Source: Flectobacillus longus
GTDB lineage: Bacteria; Bacteroidota; Bacteroidia; Cytophagales; Spirosomataceae
NCBI RefSeq assembly: GCF_030056705.1
Contig: NZ_JASHIC010000016.1
Span: 124,001-188,000 of the forward strand
Length of the DNA: 64,000 bases
Direction: 5' to 3'
The number at the start of each line of letters is the position of its first letter. Within the stretch, counting starts at the first letter, position 1. Shown piece after piece: positions 18,021 to 27,113 of this stretch. The position numbers and the translations under genes were made by a program. Below the pieces are notes generated by a model. The model was not told the origin of the DNA. It saw only the letters and a program-made list of their open reading frames with translations, and did not search any database.

Positions 18021-20897
18021 TTAGAAACCACCTCTATCGTAGAAAGTACGACGACGTGAAAGTTTCAACTCTTGTAACAAAGAAGATTTCACACGTAAAT
18101 CAAACGAATAACTACTAGCACGGCCATATAATGGACTGGCAGCAGGTGTCCAGTTAAATTGCATTTCCCAACAGTGCAAATCACGATGGATACTGATATT
18201 GGTTAGAGATACCCCTTTATTGATAAAGTCATAACCCGACTGCACTTTGAAATCCCACTTCTCAGTTAATTTTACACTACCAGAAAATGTGACAGCACTT
18301 ACTGTTACGGCAGGAGCTAAGCCTCGTTTGGCATAATTATATTGATAACTAAACTGAAACTCCCAAGGCACACTCCAGTCTACATAGGAATCAATATTAC
18401 GATTGATTTGCTGCATTTGACCTTCGGTACCATTGGTGCTAGTTTTGGGCTTGCTGCTTTGAGGTTTAAAGCTTTTACTTAACGACATATTAAATGCCGA
18501 AAGGTTAGCTAATCCTTTACCCGTTGTAAACATATACTCGTCTAATTGCTCCCCAACAGTACCATAGTTAGAATTGACTTTGTACACATAAGGGTCGAGC
18601 GTACCGCCTATATTGATATCAAATTTTTTAACCCTCGAAGTCGCACCAAAGGATACAGGTGCTAATCTATATTTGGTAGCAAAAAAGTTATAATTGGTTG
18701 ACAACGAAAGGTTATCGATGATCGTAATTTTCTCAAATTCTTTAGCTGCTGTATCAGACTTTGCTTTTACTTTGGCTTCTATGGTATTATTCAAACTAAA
18801 GTTAATACCACCCGACCTACTTCCGATATTGGTAAGTGTTGGGTTAAAAGACGAAATCCTGATGGTATCTTTTTCTCCTGTATTTCCATTTTTCAGAATT
18901 ACATCTTGATAAAATCCATACTTAGGATCGGTAAAATCTGGCGTATAGCTAACACTAACCGAAGGCGTCATTACGTGACGAATACCTGCCAAACGTCCAA
19001 AGTTTTTAAAGTTTACAGTTCCATACAAACGAGTGTTCATACTCATCGTAAAAGCGTACTGGTAATCAACAAAAGTTCCATTTGTGGTATCAATTCTGAC
19101 AGCTCCAAGCTTTTTCAATGAATCCGTAGCGGCATAGTCATTAATATCTTCGAACTTATAGGTATATTTTCTGGTATAAACATTACCTGACAAGCTCATT
19201 CCTGGGGTTAAATTGATATAACGTCCAAGTTTGATATTGGGCAAAGAAATAGGAATAGAGTATTGCATTTTCAACTGAGCTTTTTCTAAAATAGAAGCTA
19301 AAGTCGAAAAATTAAATGGAATAACTCCATCTCTAGCCAAATTGGTTGTGGTACTTACAGTTGTTGGTACCAAAGGCTTAGTATAGTCGGTATCTGTAGA
19401 ATCGGTTTTGCGATATACCGTGTAAGGAAGCGACAAATAAGAACGGTTGTCGAGCGCTACTTTGTTGGTAATACTAGCTGAGCCCGAAAAATCTAAACCA
19501 AAACGAAACTGGTCAATAAATCTTTCTGTTACCGATTTCTTTTTCTTAAAAGGTTGAATTTGGTTTAAACCAAAGTTATAGTTAATCGCCGAGGTCACTT
19601 CTTTGGTAGTAGTGTTCTGGGATACGTTCATGCTAGCTCCTGTACGAATAGTCTGTCCAAAGTTTTTAGAGTATTGTACAGATGAGTTGATGGCATTTGA
19701 AATATAGTTGGACGTAACAAAACTATTATATTGATTGTAGCTATTACTAGCAATATTGACCGATGCCGAAAAGCTTGAATTACCTCTGCTTTGTGGTGAA
19801 TGTGACCATTGAATAGAAAAGTCATTACGAACAGTAGGATTAGGAATAGACTCATCTGAACTAATTCCTTTACGATACTGCAAATTGAAGTTTCCACTAT
19901 AACGATAACGCTTTACATACTGCGAATTGGCTCCAAGACCCCAGCTACCGTTGGCATAAAGCTCACCTGTTGCACGTAAACCGATATTAGGACTTAGCGC
20001 AAAATAGTATCCCCCGTCACGCAAGTAAAATCCCCGTCCTGCTGGCTCCTCTCCATACTGAGGCATCAAAATACCTGAAGTTCCTGATTCTTGTGGTGGG
20101 CGATAAGGGAAAAACCCAAAAGGTAAACCAATAGGCAATGGAATATTGTTGAGCTCGATATGAAAAGGTCCTGCTACAATTTCTTTCTTTCCTACAATTT
20201 TAATCTTAGAGGCATTGATATGGAAGTGCGGTTGTGCCAAATTACAGGTAGTATAAATTGCATTACGGATATATAAATTGTCCTCATCATCCTTTTTTAC
20301 TTTTTTCCCTTGTACATAGCCTTCTCCCTGTTGTGTAACAATTCCTTGAATAAGTGCCTTTCTAGATTTGAAATTATACTTGATTTCATCAGCATTGTAT
20401 TCATCACTTCCTTGCTTAAAAACAGGCTTCCCTTTTACTTTTTTAGTTGTAGAATCCATAGTTCCATGAGCGTCCACTTGATTCTTTTCCCAATTAAGCT
20501 TGATAAAATCTGCTTGCAACGAAATATTTCCGTACGTTACTTTGGCATCACCATAAAGATACACGATTTGTTTTTCGGTATCCATGATGGTCGAATCCTG
20601 TGCCGTGTACTGTACGGTGGTTTCTAGTTCCTCTTGCTTTTTGAGCGAATCAGGAACAGTTTTTGCACCATTCTTTCCCAAAGAGTCGAGATTGTTTTTA
20701 CGCAAAGTATCCCCTTGCAAAACTTTATTAGAAGTTGCAATGGTTTTGGTAGATTTGCTGTTGTCTTTACCTTTTATGAGCCTTTGAGCATTTGCCGAAT
20801 ACGCAAAACCTAGTACTAACATCGTACCGATTAAGAGTAGGACTTTTTTTGAAAGACTTAAAAAATTATATTTGCCTGTTCTATAGGAATTATCCAT
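18021..20897 (-). CDS. lptD: LptD-like outer-membrane LPS assembly protein
   Basis: 958 residues with a signal sequence (hydrophobic helix about 17-36, ending ANAQ). An OstA/LptD-N jellyroll domain follows at about 90-260 (VYLYGDAKVTYGNISLQADF and related beta repeats), then a long C-terminal beta-barrel rich in alternating Tyr/Asn/Ser strands. It should insert lipopolysaccharide into the outer leaflet, with LptE and the Lpt bridge. It is larger than the E. coli protein (about 780), as usual in Bacteroidota. Divergent from the amidase-MCE pair, an arrangement that groups envelope genes. A minus-strand TAnnTTTG-like box lies at 20990-20997. Confidence 0.85.
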   Translation of the reverse strand: MDNSYRTGKYNFLSLSKKVLLLIGTMLVLGFAYSANAQRLIKGKDNSKSTKTIATSNKVLQGDTLRKNNLDSLGKNGAKTVPDSLKKQEELETTVQYTAQDSTIMDTEKQIVYLYGDAKVTYGNISLQADFIKLNWEKNQVDAHGTMDSTTKKVKGKPVFKQGSDEYNADEIKYNFKSRKALIQGIVTQQGEGYVQGKKVKKDDEDNLYIRNAIYTTCNLAQPHFHINASKIKIVGKKEIVAGPFHIELNNIPLPIGLPFGFFPYRPPQESGTSGILMPQYGEEPAGRGFYLRDGGYYFALSPNIGLRATGELYANGSWGLGANSQYVKRYRYSGNFNLQYRKGISSDESIPNPTVRNDFSIQWSHSPQSRGNSSFSASVNIASNSYNQYNSFVTSNYISNAINSSVQYSKNFGQTIRTGASMNVSQNTTTKEVTSAINYNFGLNQIQPFKKKKSVTERFIDQFRFGLDFSGSASITNKVALDNRSYLSLPYTVYRKTDSTDTDYTKPLVPTTVSTTTNLARDGVIPFNFSTLASILEKAQLKMQYSIPISLPNIKLGRYINLTPGMSLSGNVYTRKYTYKFEDINDYAATDSLKKLGAVRIDTTNGTFVDYQYAFTMSMNTRLYGTVNFKNFGRLAGIRHVMTPSVSVSYTPDFTDPKYGFYQDVILKNGNTGEKDTIRISSFNPTLTNIGSRSGGINFSLNNTIEAKVKAKSDTAAKEFEKITIIDNLSLSTNYNFFATKYRLAPVSFGATSRVKKFDINIGGTLDPYVYKVNSNYGTVGEQLDEYMFTTGKGLANLSAFNMSLSKSFKPQSSKPKTSTNGTEGQMQQINRNIDSYVDWSVPWEFQFSYQYNYAKRGLAPAVTVSAVTFSGSVKLTEKWDFKVQSGYDFINKGVSLTNISIHRDLHCWEMQFNWTPAASPLYGRASSYSFDLRVKSSLLQELKLSRRRTFYDRGGF

Positions 20898-21037
20898 TGT
20901 ATAGGACGCGTTCTAGTAAATTATTGGAAATAAGGTTTTCATTATGTTGAAGCCTTCCAATTTTATCAATTCAAAAAAGATTTAAAATACAAAATTACTT
21001 TATATAACGTTCTTGTTAACGAACCAGCCTGAAAATA

Positions 21038-21853
21038 ATGTTAAACTTTCTTAAAGGTTTCCTTCTAATACTAATGATTGGTGGTTTAACTGGCTTCAGT
21101 TTGCCACAAATAGCGATTGAACCCGACTCTATTGCTACTGAATCGGCAAGTACCAATATTCGCACCATTGTGCTAGATGCAGGTCATGGAGGCAAAGACC
21201 CTGGCTGTTCGGGGCATTCGGGAGTTAGGGAAAAAAATATTGCCTTGAAAATCGTGTTGGCACTTGGCAAAAAAATCAAAGAAGAATATCCCAACATTAA
21301 GGTATATTATACTCGCCAAACCGATGTCTTTGTCAATTTACATGAACGATCAGCTATTGCTAATCGCAATAAAGCTAATCTTTTTATTTCTGTTCATTGT
21401 AATTCGCACCCTTCCAAAAAATTCAAAGGAACTGAAACATATACGATGGGGTTACATAAAACAGGAGAAAACTTGGATGTTGCCAAAAGAGAAAACTCTG
21501 TAATTTTGCAAGAAAGAGACTATAAAAAGACTTACAACGGTTTTGACCCTAACTCTCCTTTGGCTCATATCATGATGGCAAATTACCAAAGTGCCTTTAT
21601 GAATAATAGTCTTAAATTTGCTCAAAAAATCGAACGTCAGTTCAAAAGATACAGCGACCGCACGAGTTATGGAGTAAAACAAGCGGGCTTTTTGGTTTTG
21701 TGGGAAACAGCCATGCCAAGTGTATTGGTCGAAGTAGGCTTCTTAACAAACCCGAACGAAGAGGAATATCTATCATCTTTAGATGGTCAAGATGAGGTAG
21801 CTAAATCTATTTTTAGAGCATTTAAGTCCTATAAAGAAGAAATTGAAAACTAA
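21038..21853 (+). CDS. N-acetylmuramoyl-L-alanine amidase (Amidase_3)
   Basis: 271 residues. It should cleave the amide between N-acetylmuramic acid and the stem peptide in peptidoglycan, aiding cell separation. An N-terminal hydrophobic segment (about 5-22) is probably a signal peptide. The catalytic domain (about 43-270) shows the zinc ligands H50 (DAGHGG), E65 (REKN) and H120 (SVHCNSH), and the catalytic E232 (VEVGFLTN). No SPOR or LysM domain is attached. It is followed after 127 bases by the MCE gene on the same strand. Confidence 0.92.
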   Translation: MLNFLKGFLLILMIGGLTGFSLPQIAIEPDSIATESASTNIRTIVLDAGHGGKDPGCSGHSGVREKNIALKIVLALGKKIKEEYPNIKVYYTRQTDVFVNLHERSAIANRNKANLFISVHCNSHPSKKFKGTETYTMGLHKTGENLDVAKRENSVILQERDYKKTYNGFDPNSPLAHIMMANYQSAFMNNSLKFAQKIERQFKRYSDRTSYGVKQAGFLVLWETAMPSVLVEVGFLTNPNEEEYLSSLDGQDEVAKSIFRAFKSYKEEIEN

Positions 21854-21980
21854 GCTAGTGGAGAAAGGGGTTTCCATTGTCATTGCTTTATAATACCCTA
21901 GTTAAAGAGTTTGTACGAAAACTCTAATTTAGTAAATAGTGGTTTTTATAAAATCACGCTCTTTACCATTTCTTACATCG

Positions 21981-22931
21981 ATGAATATATCAAAAGAAAC
22001 GAAAGTCGGCATTTTAGCTATAATTTCATTTACAGCGCTCTATCTCGGATTTAATTTTCTGAAGGGCTCTTCCTTTTTCTCCTCAGAAAAAACCTACTAC
22101 GTTACCTTCAACGACGTACAAGGCTTGGTACCTTCTAGTCAAGTGGCATTAAGTGGTCTTAAAGTCGGGATTGTCAAAGACGTAAAACTTCAAAACAATG
22201 CTCAACATTCAATTCTTGTAGTTTTGAGTATCAGAAAAGACCTCATCTTACCTCAAGGCACAAAAGCCGTGTTAGCATCAGATGGTTTATTGGGCGGAAA
22301 ACTCATCCGCCTTGAAATGGGTAATGGGGCTGCACTTGCAGATGGAGGTAAACTTAAAGGTATTTTGGAAACAGGTTTGACAGATGTTTTAAAAGAAAAA
22401 GCTTTACCAGCTATGTCACACCTAGACTCGTTGTTGATTACTCTCAGAACCGTTGTTGTAGGCTTTCAATCTACTTCAGCCGCTCTTAATACCTTACTCA
22501 AGAATTCAAATAGTACCATCACCACGCTTGGTACTTCTATGAATAGTACAATTGCCGAAAATCGTTCAAATCTTAATGGTATTACAGGCAACTTGAAAAC
22601 CCTTTCTGGTAATTTAGTAGAAACAGAAAAGCAGTTTAAACCTCTTTTAGGCAAATTCAATAAAATGGCTGACTCGCTCAATGCCCTCAAAATTAATCAG
22701 GCTTTGGCTAGTACTCAAAAATCTTTGGATGAATTACAAAAAGTAATGGCAGGGATTCAGGCAGGACAAGGAAGTCTTGGAAAAATTTTGAAAGACGATT
22801 CTTTATATACCAACCTCAACAAAACAATGGTTGATTTGGACAAGCTTCTGATTGACTTCCGCTTGGCACCAAAACGCTATATAAACATATCTGTTTTTGG
22901 CAAAAAAACACCACCACCAGCGGTGAAGTAG
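21981..22931 (+). CDS. MCE family (MlaD-like) lipid transport protein
   Basis: 316 residues from the ATG at 21981; the longer frame starts at GTG. One N-terminal membrane anchor (about 8-24) precedes an MCE domain (about 30-110, with SQVALSGLKVGIVKDVKL), then a long helical region, probably coiled coil, to the end. MlaD-type proteins form hexameric rings carrying phospholipids between inner and outer membrane. The MlaE/MlaF partners are not in the window. Following the amidase, across from lptD, it belongs to an envelope block. It ends in an inverted repeat shared with the converging lrp gene. Confidence 0.85.
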   Translation: MNISKETKVGILAIISFTALYLGFNFLKGSSFFSSEKTYYVTFNDVQGLVPSSQVALSGLKVGIVKDVKLQNNAQHSILVVLSIRKDLILPQGTKAVLASDGLLGGKLIRLEMGNGAALADGGKLKGILETGLTDVLKEKALPAMSHLDSLLITLRTVVVGFQSTSAALNTLLKNSNSTITTLGTSMNSTIAENRSNLNGITGNLKTLSGNLVETEKQFKPLLGKFNKMADSLNALKINQALASTQKSLDELQKVMAGIQAGQGSLGKILKDDSLYTNLNKTMVDLDKLLIDFRLAPKRYINISVFGKKTPPPAVK

Positions 22932-23002
22932 TGATGAATTGTGAGTTTTGAGTTCGGAATACTAATTACTACTATCAGTATTCTGAACTCAAAACTCATC
23001 AC
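22932..23002. repeat. Bidirectional hairpin with TGAGTTTTGAGT arms
   Basis: 22-base arms (22942-22963 and 22977-22998) pair with one G-U, extended by an outer GTGATGA/TCATCAC pairing. It fills the gap between the convergent MCE and lrp genes. The arm words recur at 42303-42369 and 44718-44936. Confidence 0.7.
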
Positions 23003-23005
23003 TTA

Positions 23006-23473
23006 CTAGACTTGTATCGGAACGGGCGTTTGACTTTTGATTTCGTTTACAACAAACCTACTTTGTGCATTTCCAATATTGGCTAAAGTCGCCAATTTAT
23101 GTAAGATAAACTGACGATATTCGTCCATATCTTTCACCAGTACTTTCAGCAAAAAGTCTGCTCCCCCCGAAATACAATAACATTCTACTACCTCGGGCAA
23201 TAACAATACATCTCGCTCAAACTGAGCCAGAAACTCTGCTGCATGTTCTTTTAGCGTCACATCCACCAATACAACCAAACCTTTTCCCAATTTAGATTTG
23301 TTGAGAATGGCTGTATATTTTTCAATAATTCCATCATGCTCAAGACGCTTGATGCGCTCATGTACGGGCGTTGTTGTCAAATTAAGCTTTGCTGCAATTT
23401 CCTTATTGGTCATCAAAGCATCTTCTTGCAACAATTTTAATATTCTTAAATCGGTATTATCTAACGAAGCCAT
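23006..23473 (-). CDS. Lrp/AsnC family transcriptional regulator
   Basis: 155 residues. An N-terminal winged helix-turn-helix (about 5-60, NKEIAAKLNLTTTPVHERIKRL) is followed by the RAM/AsnC ligand-binding domain (about 65-150, with CISGGADFLLKV). Such proteins bind amino acids, form octamers, and often repress their own gene. Its upstream region contains AGAATCATATTCT at 23546-23558, the same half-sites as in front of leuA, and a near copy at 23474-23486 touching the start codon. This makes it the best candidate for the regulator acting at leuA. It is divergent from the 106-residue orphan gene. Confidence 0.9.
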   Translation of the reverse strand: MASLDNTDLRILKLLQEDALMTNKEIAAKLNLTTTPVHERIKRLEHDGIIEKYTAILNKSKLGKGLVVLVDVTLKEHAAEFLAQFERDVLLLPEVVECYCISGGADFLLKVLVKDMDEYRQFILHKLATLANIGNAQSRFVVNEIKSQTPVPIQV

Positions 23474-23558
23474 AGAATAAAAATCTTTTTTGAGATTAAA
23501 TCATCAACCTTAAAACACTAATAATCTACAAAAACAAACATAAAAAGAATCATATTCT
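23474..23558. promoter_or_regulatory. Candidate Lrp autoregulatory sites in the lrp promoter region
   Basis: AGAATCATATTCT (23546-23558) is a perfect AGAAT-N3-ATTCT palindrome just upstream of a minus-strand -7-like box (TATGTTTG, reverse complement at 23535-23542). A one-mismatch copy, AGAATAAAAATCT, lies at 23474-23486 directly before the ATG. The two are 72 bp apart, close to seven helical turns. Confidence 0.55.
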
Positions 23559-23574
23559 AATATAGACATAAATA

Positions 23575-23605
23575 TTGGACTATCATTCTTTATTTTCTAA
23601 CTTTG
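23575..23605 (+). promoter_or_regulatory. Promoter of the 106-residue orphan gene
   Basis: TTG at 23575-23577, a 20-base spacer and TAACTTTG at 23598-23605 match the Bacteroidota consensus and point to the gene at 23687. The candidate Lrp site at 23546-23558 is 16 bp upstream. Confidence 0.65.
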
Positions 23606-23686
23606 ACAAAAATAAGTACTAAATGACTCGAAAATATTTAAAACTTAGCATTAGTACTATCTGTAATCATAAACAATTATAGGCTT

Positions 23687-24007
23687 ATGGAAACCTACCT
23701 TCTCACACTCGGCTTTCAGGACAACGATTTCACCGTTCATTTACTGATGAATACACTTCAAAAGCATTTTGAAGAAGTCCAATTCATTGAATTAAGCAAT
23801 CGTGAAGAAGTCTCAAGGTACCGTAAGTTACGCCTTGTCGTCAATGCTGACTGGAATCATTTACTAGCTGCGTCAAAAAGCTTAGAAAAAAACACTGCTG
23901 TATTCGAAATCCAAATCATGGACTTAAGCTCAGGAGATACGCCAAGTTTGTGTGGTATATATCGTAAACAAAGAAATCCGACAAATTATTATCGTGCTGC
24001 GGCATAA
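23687..24007 (+). CDS. Small protein of unknown function, divergent from lrp
   Basis: 106 residues, not recognised. It has no signal peptide or membrane span, is slightly acidic in the middle and rich in Arg/Tyr near the end, and contains no cysteine pair or HTH pattern. It probably folds as an alpha/beta domain. Support for it being real: a well-formed promoter, its own terminator, and codon usage like its neighbours. Its promoter shares the divergent region with lrp and the candidate Lrp site, so it may be regulated by Lrp. Confidence 0.6.
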   Translation: METYLLTLGFQDNDFTVHLLMNTLQKHFEEVQFIELSNREEVSRYRKLRLVVNADWNHLLAASKSLEKNTAVFEIQIMDLSSGDTPSLCGIYRKQRNPTNYYRAAA

Positions 24008-24020
24008 TGATTTTGATTAA

Positions 24021-24062
24021 AATAACAGGCACAAAGGTTAAAATTCCATTGTGCCTGTTATT
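24021..24062. terminator. Bidirectional terminator with AACAGGCACAA arms
   Basis: 14-bp perfect stem (24021-24034 with 24049-24062) and a T-run after it, between the convergent orphan and LysR genes. The arm word AGGCACAAAGG recurs at other gene ends (25574, 42290, 42384). Confidence 0.75.
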
Positions 24063-24075
24063 TTTTGACCAATCA

Positions 24076-24966
24076 TCAATAATATCTAAAATCTACTGAG
24101 CTGGCTGTATCCAAAAAATTATGCAGAATTGGGTTGGTATCATCTTTTCTCCAAACCATTGATAACTGTGTCCTTTCAGGTAATTGGTCTAAATCAATAA
24201 ATCGTACGTTGACTGGCGAACTAATCCGATAAGAAGATGGCAATAGGCTTACTCCGAGGTTGTGTTCTACCAATTTCAAAATCGTAGTTCCAAAGTTTGA
24301 TTCATGAATAATATTGGGTAAAAAACCTTCTCGCTCACACATTCTCAACAAAATATCATGGTAGGTCGAGCCTGCATGCCTAGGAGGTAAAATAAACGAT
24401 TCGTTTTGTACTTGCCTCAATCCAGTAAAGTTTTCCTTAGTCAAAGGATGATTAGGAGGCACAACTAATGAAAAACATTCCTCAAAAATGAGCCTCGAAT
24501 TCAAATATTTATCAGGAATAGGCTCTCTTACAAAACCCACATCTACCTGATAGTTGTGTAATGACTCAAACAATTTGTTCTCTAATACTTCCGATAACAC
24601 TCCTCGAATCTTGGGGAAGTATAATTTTAGTGCTGACAATAAAGTTGGCAAAACCGAGAATACTGCCGACCCTGGGTGTGCAATTCTCAAATCACCCTCT
24701 TCTCCTCGATGAATGAGCTGCGTACGTAATCGAACATATTCGAGCTGTGAAAGTATTCTTGATGCCTCATTTTGAAGATATTCACCTGCTGGTGTCAGTT
24801 TTACATTTCGTTTATCACGCTCAAAAAGTACTACATCCAATTCATTTTCCAACTGTTGAATTTGTCGGCTCAAGGCTGGCTGTGCCACATAAAGTTTTTC
24901 GGCAGCCTTCGAAAAGTGCAACTCAGAAGCTACACCCAAAAAATATTCCAATTGTCGAATATCCAT
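24076..24966 (-). CDS. LysR family transcriptional regulator
   Basis: 296 residues. The N-terminal winged helix-turn-helix (about 2-60: DIRQLEYFLGVASELHFSKA, then QPALSRQIQQLENEL) is followed by a linker helix and a periplasmic-binding-protein-like effector domain (about 90-290). The shape resembles the CatR/BenM branch, but the ligand cannot be told. It is divergent from the GNAT gene across 96 bases, the usual arrangement for a LysR regulator and its target. Confidence 0.92.
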   Translation of the reverse strand: MDIRQLEYFLGVASELHFSKAAEKLYVAQPALSRQIQQLENELDVVLFERDKRNVKLTPAGEYLQNEASRILSQLEYVRLRTQLIHRGEEGDLRIAHPGSAVFSVLPTLLSALKLYFPKIRGVLSEVLENKLFESLHNYQVDVGFVREPIPDKYLNSRLIFEECFSLVVPPNHPLTKENFTGLRQVQNESFILPPRHAGSTYHDILLRMCEREGFLPNIIHESNFGTTILKLVEHNLGVSLLPSSYRISSPVNVRFIDLDQLPERTQLSMVWRKDDTNPILHNFLDTASSVDFRYY

Positions 24967-25062
24967 ACTTATAACAAAAAAGCATTATTTGATATAAAAT
25001 AAGTATTTTTTCTTATAAGTTCAAAAGATTTTCTTTGTACTATCAAAACATTACTCAACGCC

Positions 25063-25566
25063 ATGCAAGTACAAATAGCCAATTCTTCTCATATAGAAGC
25101 ACTCCTTGCACTAGCCAGTCGCACCTTCATAGATACTTATGCCATTTATAATACGCCCGAAAATCTGCAATTATATCTGGACACTAATTTTACACCAGAG
25201 ATAATGGCGAGCGAACTATCAGAAAAGGGAAGTACATATTTGGTAGGGTTTGATGAAGATGCCATGGTTGCTTTTGCGAAGATTCGCACCATAGATACCA
25301 TTCTAGAGGACTCGGAGGCAGCCGAAATACAGCGTATTTACGTCGACAAAAGCTATCATAGCAAAGGACTGGGCTCGGTAATGATGCAGGCTTGTGTTGA
25401 TTTTGCGAAACAGCAAGGTTTCAAAAAAATGGGCTTAGGCGTTTGGGAAAATAATCCAAAAGCTATTGCTTTTTATACTAAATGGGGTTTTGAAAAGATT
25501 GGAGTACACAGTTTTGTGCTAGGCTCTGAAGAACAAAATGACTTTATTCTCATGAAAAATTTATAA
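25063..25566 (+). CDS. GNAT family N-acetyltransferase
   Basis: 167 residues. GNAT fold with the acetyl-CoA-binding motif A around IQRIYVDKSYHSKGLGSVMM (about 90-108) and the typical motif B near NPKAIAFYTKWGFEKIG (about 137-152). Related proteins are often annotated as diamine or protein acetyltransferases, but the acceptor is unknown. Divergent from LysR, which may control it. Confidence 0.88.
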   Translation: MQVQIANSSHIEALLALASRTFIDTYAIYNTPENLQLYLDTNFTPEIMASELSEKGSTYLVGFDEDAMVAFAKIRTIDTILEDSEAAEIQRIYVDKSYHSKGLGSVMMQACVDFAKQQGFKKMGLGVWENNPKAIAFYTKWGFEKIGVHSFVLGSEEQNDFILMKNL

Positions 25567-25926
25567 TTAAAAGAGAAGGCACAAAGGATTTTGGGAATGT
25601 ATAGAATTTTACTGTTACATAAATTTATAAGCAAGGTACGCTTTGCAATTTTCTTCTGTTAAAAAAAACAATCTCTTAGAAAAGCTTATGCTTGCATCTG
25701 AGAAGTGACAAAAACTTAAAAATATCAAATAATAGAAAAGGTTAATGACTAAAGCCTCTTACCTCTGGTGAGAGGCTTTGTAGTTGATAATAAAGTAAAA
25801 TGATATTGCCTTATCAGGCTTTCGGCATTAAGCTATAAGCGCTCGGCAAAATATGTTTATGGCTTCTAAAGAAAGATATTAAAACATTTAGCTTACTGCA
25901 TAGAGCTTAATGCCTAAAGCCCACTA
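25567..25926. repeat. Intergenic region with inverted repeats
   Basis: 360 bases between the GNAT gene and hemB. It holds AGGCACAAAGG just after the stop (about 25574), a 9-bp hairpin at 25751-25759/25771-25779, and 18-base arms at 25817-25834 and 25904-25921 (17 of 18 complementary) built of GGCTTT(A/C)GGCATTAAGCT. The right arm abuts the hemB stop. No reading frame was seen. Confidence 0.65.
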
Positions 25927-26895
25927 TTATTTCACTAACTCAGCATATTCTTTGGCAAAATAGGTCAAAATTACTTTTGAACCTGCACGCTTCAACGAAG
26001 TCAAACACTCAACCATCGTGCGAGTACCGTCCAACCAACCATTCTGAGCAGCGGCTTTTACCATCGCATATTCGCCTGATACGTTATAGGCTGCAATTGG
26101 GATATTGAAATTATCGTTCAAGGTTTTGATAACGTCAAGGTATGCCAACCCTGGTTTTACCATCAAATAATCTGCTCCTTCCAAGTAGTCTAGCTCAGCT
26201 TCGACTAACGCTTCACGTATGTTGGCAGGGTTCATTTGGTAAGTTTTTTTATCTCCAAATTTAGGTGCTGAATCCAAAGCATCTCTAAACGGACCATAAA
26301 AAGCAGAAGCATATTTGGCCGAATAAGCCATGATTCCTACATTGATAAAGCCTTTGTCGTCCAATGCTTCGCGAATATATCCTATACGTCCATCCATCAT
26401 ATCTGATGGACCAACAATGTCGGCACCTGCTTCAGCTTGCGCTACGGCCATTTTAGCCAACACTTCCAATGATTCATCGTTGAGAATCTGTCCGTTTTCG
26501 ACAATACCATCATGACCATCTGCACTGTATGGATCCATGGCGACGTCTGACATGATGCAGATTTCTGGAAAAGCATTTTTGATGGCATTAATTGATTCGA
26601 GATAAATATTACCTTGGCGATGGCTTTCGGTAGCATATTTATCTTTTTTCGCTTCAGGAATTTGAGGGAACAAGGCAATAGAACGGATACCTAAATCTTG
26701 TATTACCGCTAATTCATCAAGCAATTTGTCTAGTGAGTAGCGGAAAATACCCGGCATAGATTTTACTTCGGTTGTCAGATTTTGACCTTCCATGACAAAC
26801 ATAGGATAAATCAAATCATTGACTGAGACTGTTGTTTCTTCGACCATTGCACGGATAGCCGAAGACTGACGATTTCTTCTTGGTCTTCTTAGCAT
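25927..26895 (-). CDS. hemB: Porphobilinogen synthase (ALA dehydratase)
   Basis: 322 residues. It condenses two 5-aminolevulinate to porphobilinogen in haem synthesis. The Schiff-base lysines K194 (YSAKYAS) and K247 (LMVKPG) are present. The metal site lacks the three cysteines of the zinc enzymes: the segment DVAMDPYSADGHDG (117-130) has Ala/Asp in their places, so it belongs to the zinc-independent, magnesium-type class. A minus-strand TACCTTTG box (reverse complement at 26961-26968) may be its -7 element. Confidence 0.96.
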   Translation of the reverse strand: MLRRPRRNRQSSAIRAMVEETTVSVNDLIYPMFVMEGQNLTTEVKSMPGIFRYSLDKLLDELAVIQDLGIRSIALFPQIPEAKKDKYATESHRQGNIYLESINAIKNAFPEICIMSDVAMDPYSADGHDGIVENGQILNDESLEVLAKMAVAQAEAGADIVGPSDMMDGRIGYIREALDDKGFINVGIMAYSAKYASAFYGPFRDALDSAPKFGDKKTYQMNPANIREALVEAELDYLEGADYLMVKPGLAYLDVIKTLNDNFNIPIAAYNVSGEYAMVKAAAQNGWLDGTRTMVECLTSLKRAGSKVILTYFAKEYAELVK

Positions 26896-27113
26896 ACTTT
26901 CAAGCTAGCGTTTATACTAGCGTTTATTGAAAAAACCTACGTTCATAAGTTTTAGTGCCACAAAGGTAAGGAATTAGTCATTGAGTGAATGGATGAATGA
27001 GTGATTTGTACAGAAGAGATGGAGTCTTTTTTAAAATTTATTTTGGTAAAATATACTATTTGAGTTCTATGCCTCACGACTACATTACAATTAATCATTC
27101 ACTATTCACATCA

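Noticed and set aside
25927-26895. hemB as an unusual enzyme because it lacks the zinc cysteines
   Set aside because: The Asp/Ala version of this metal site is a known magnesium-type class, so it is noted in the annotation only.
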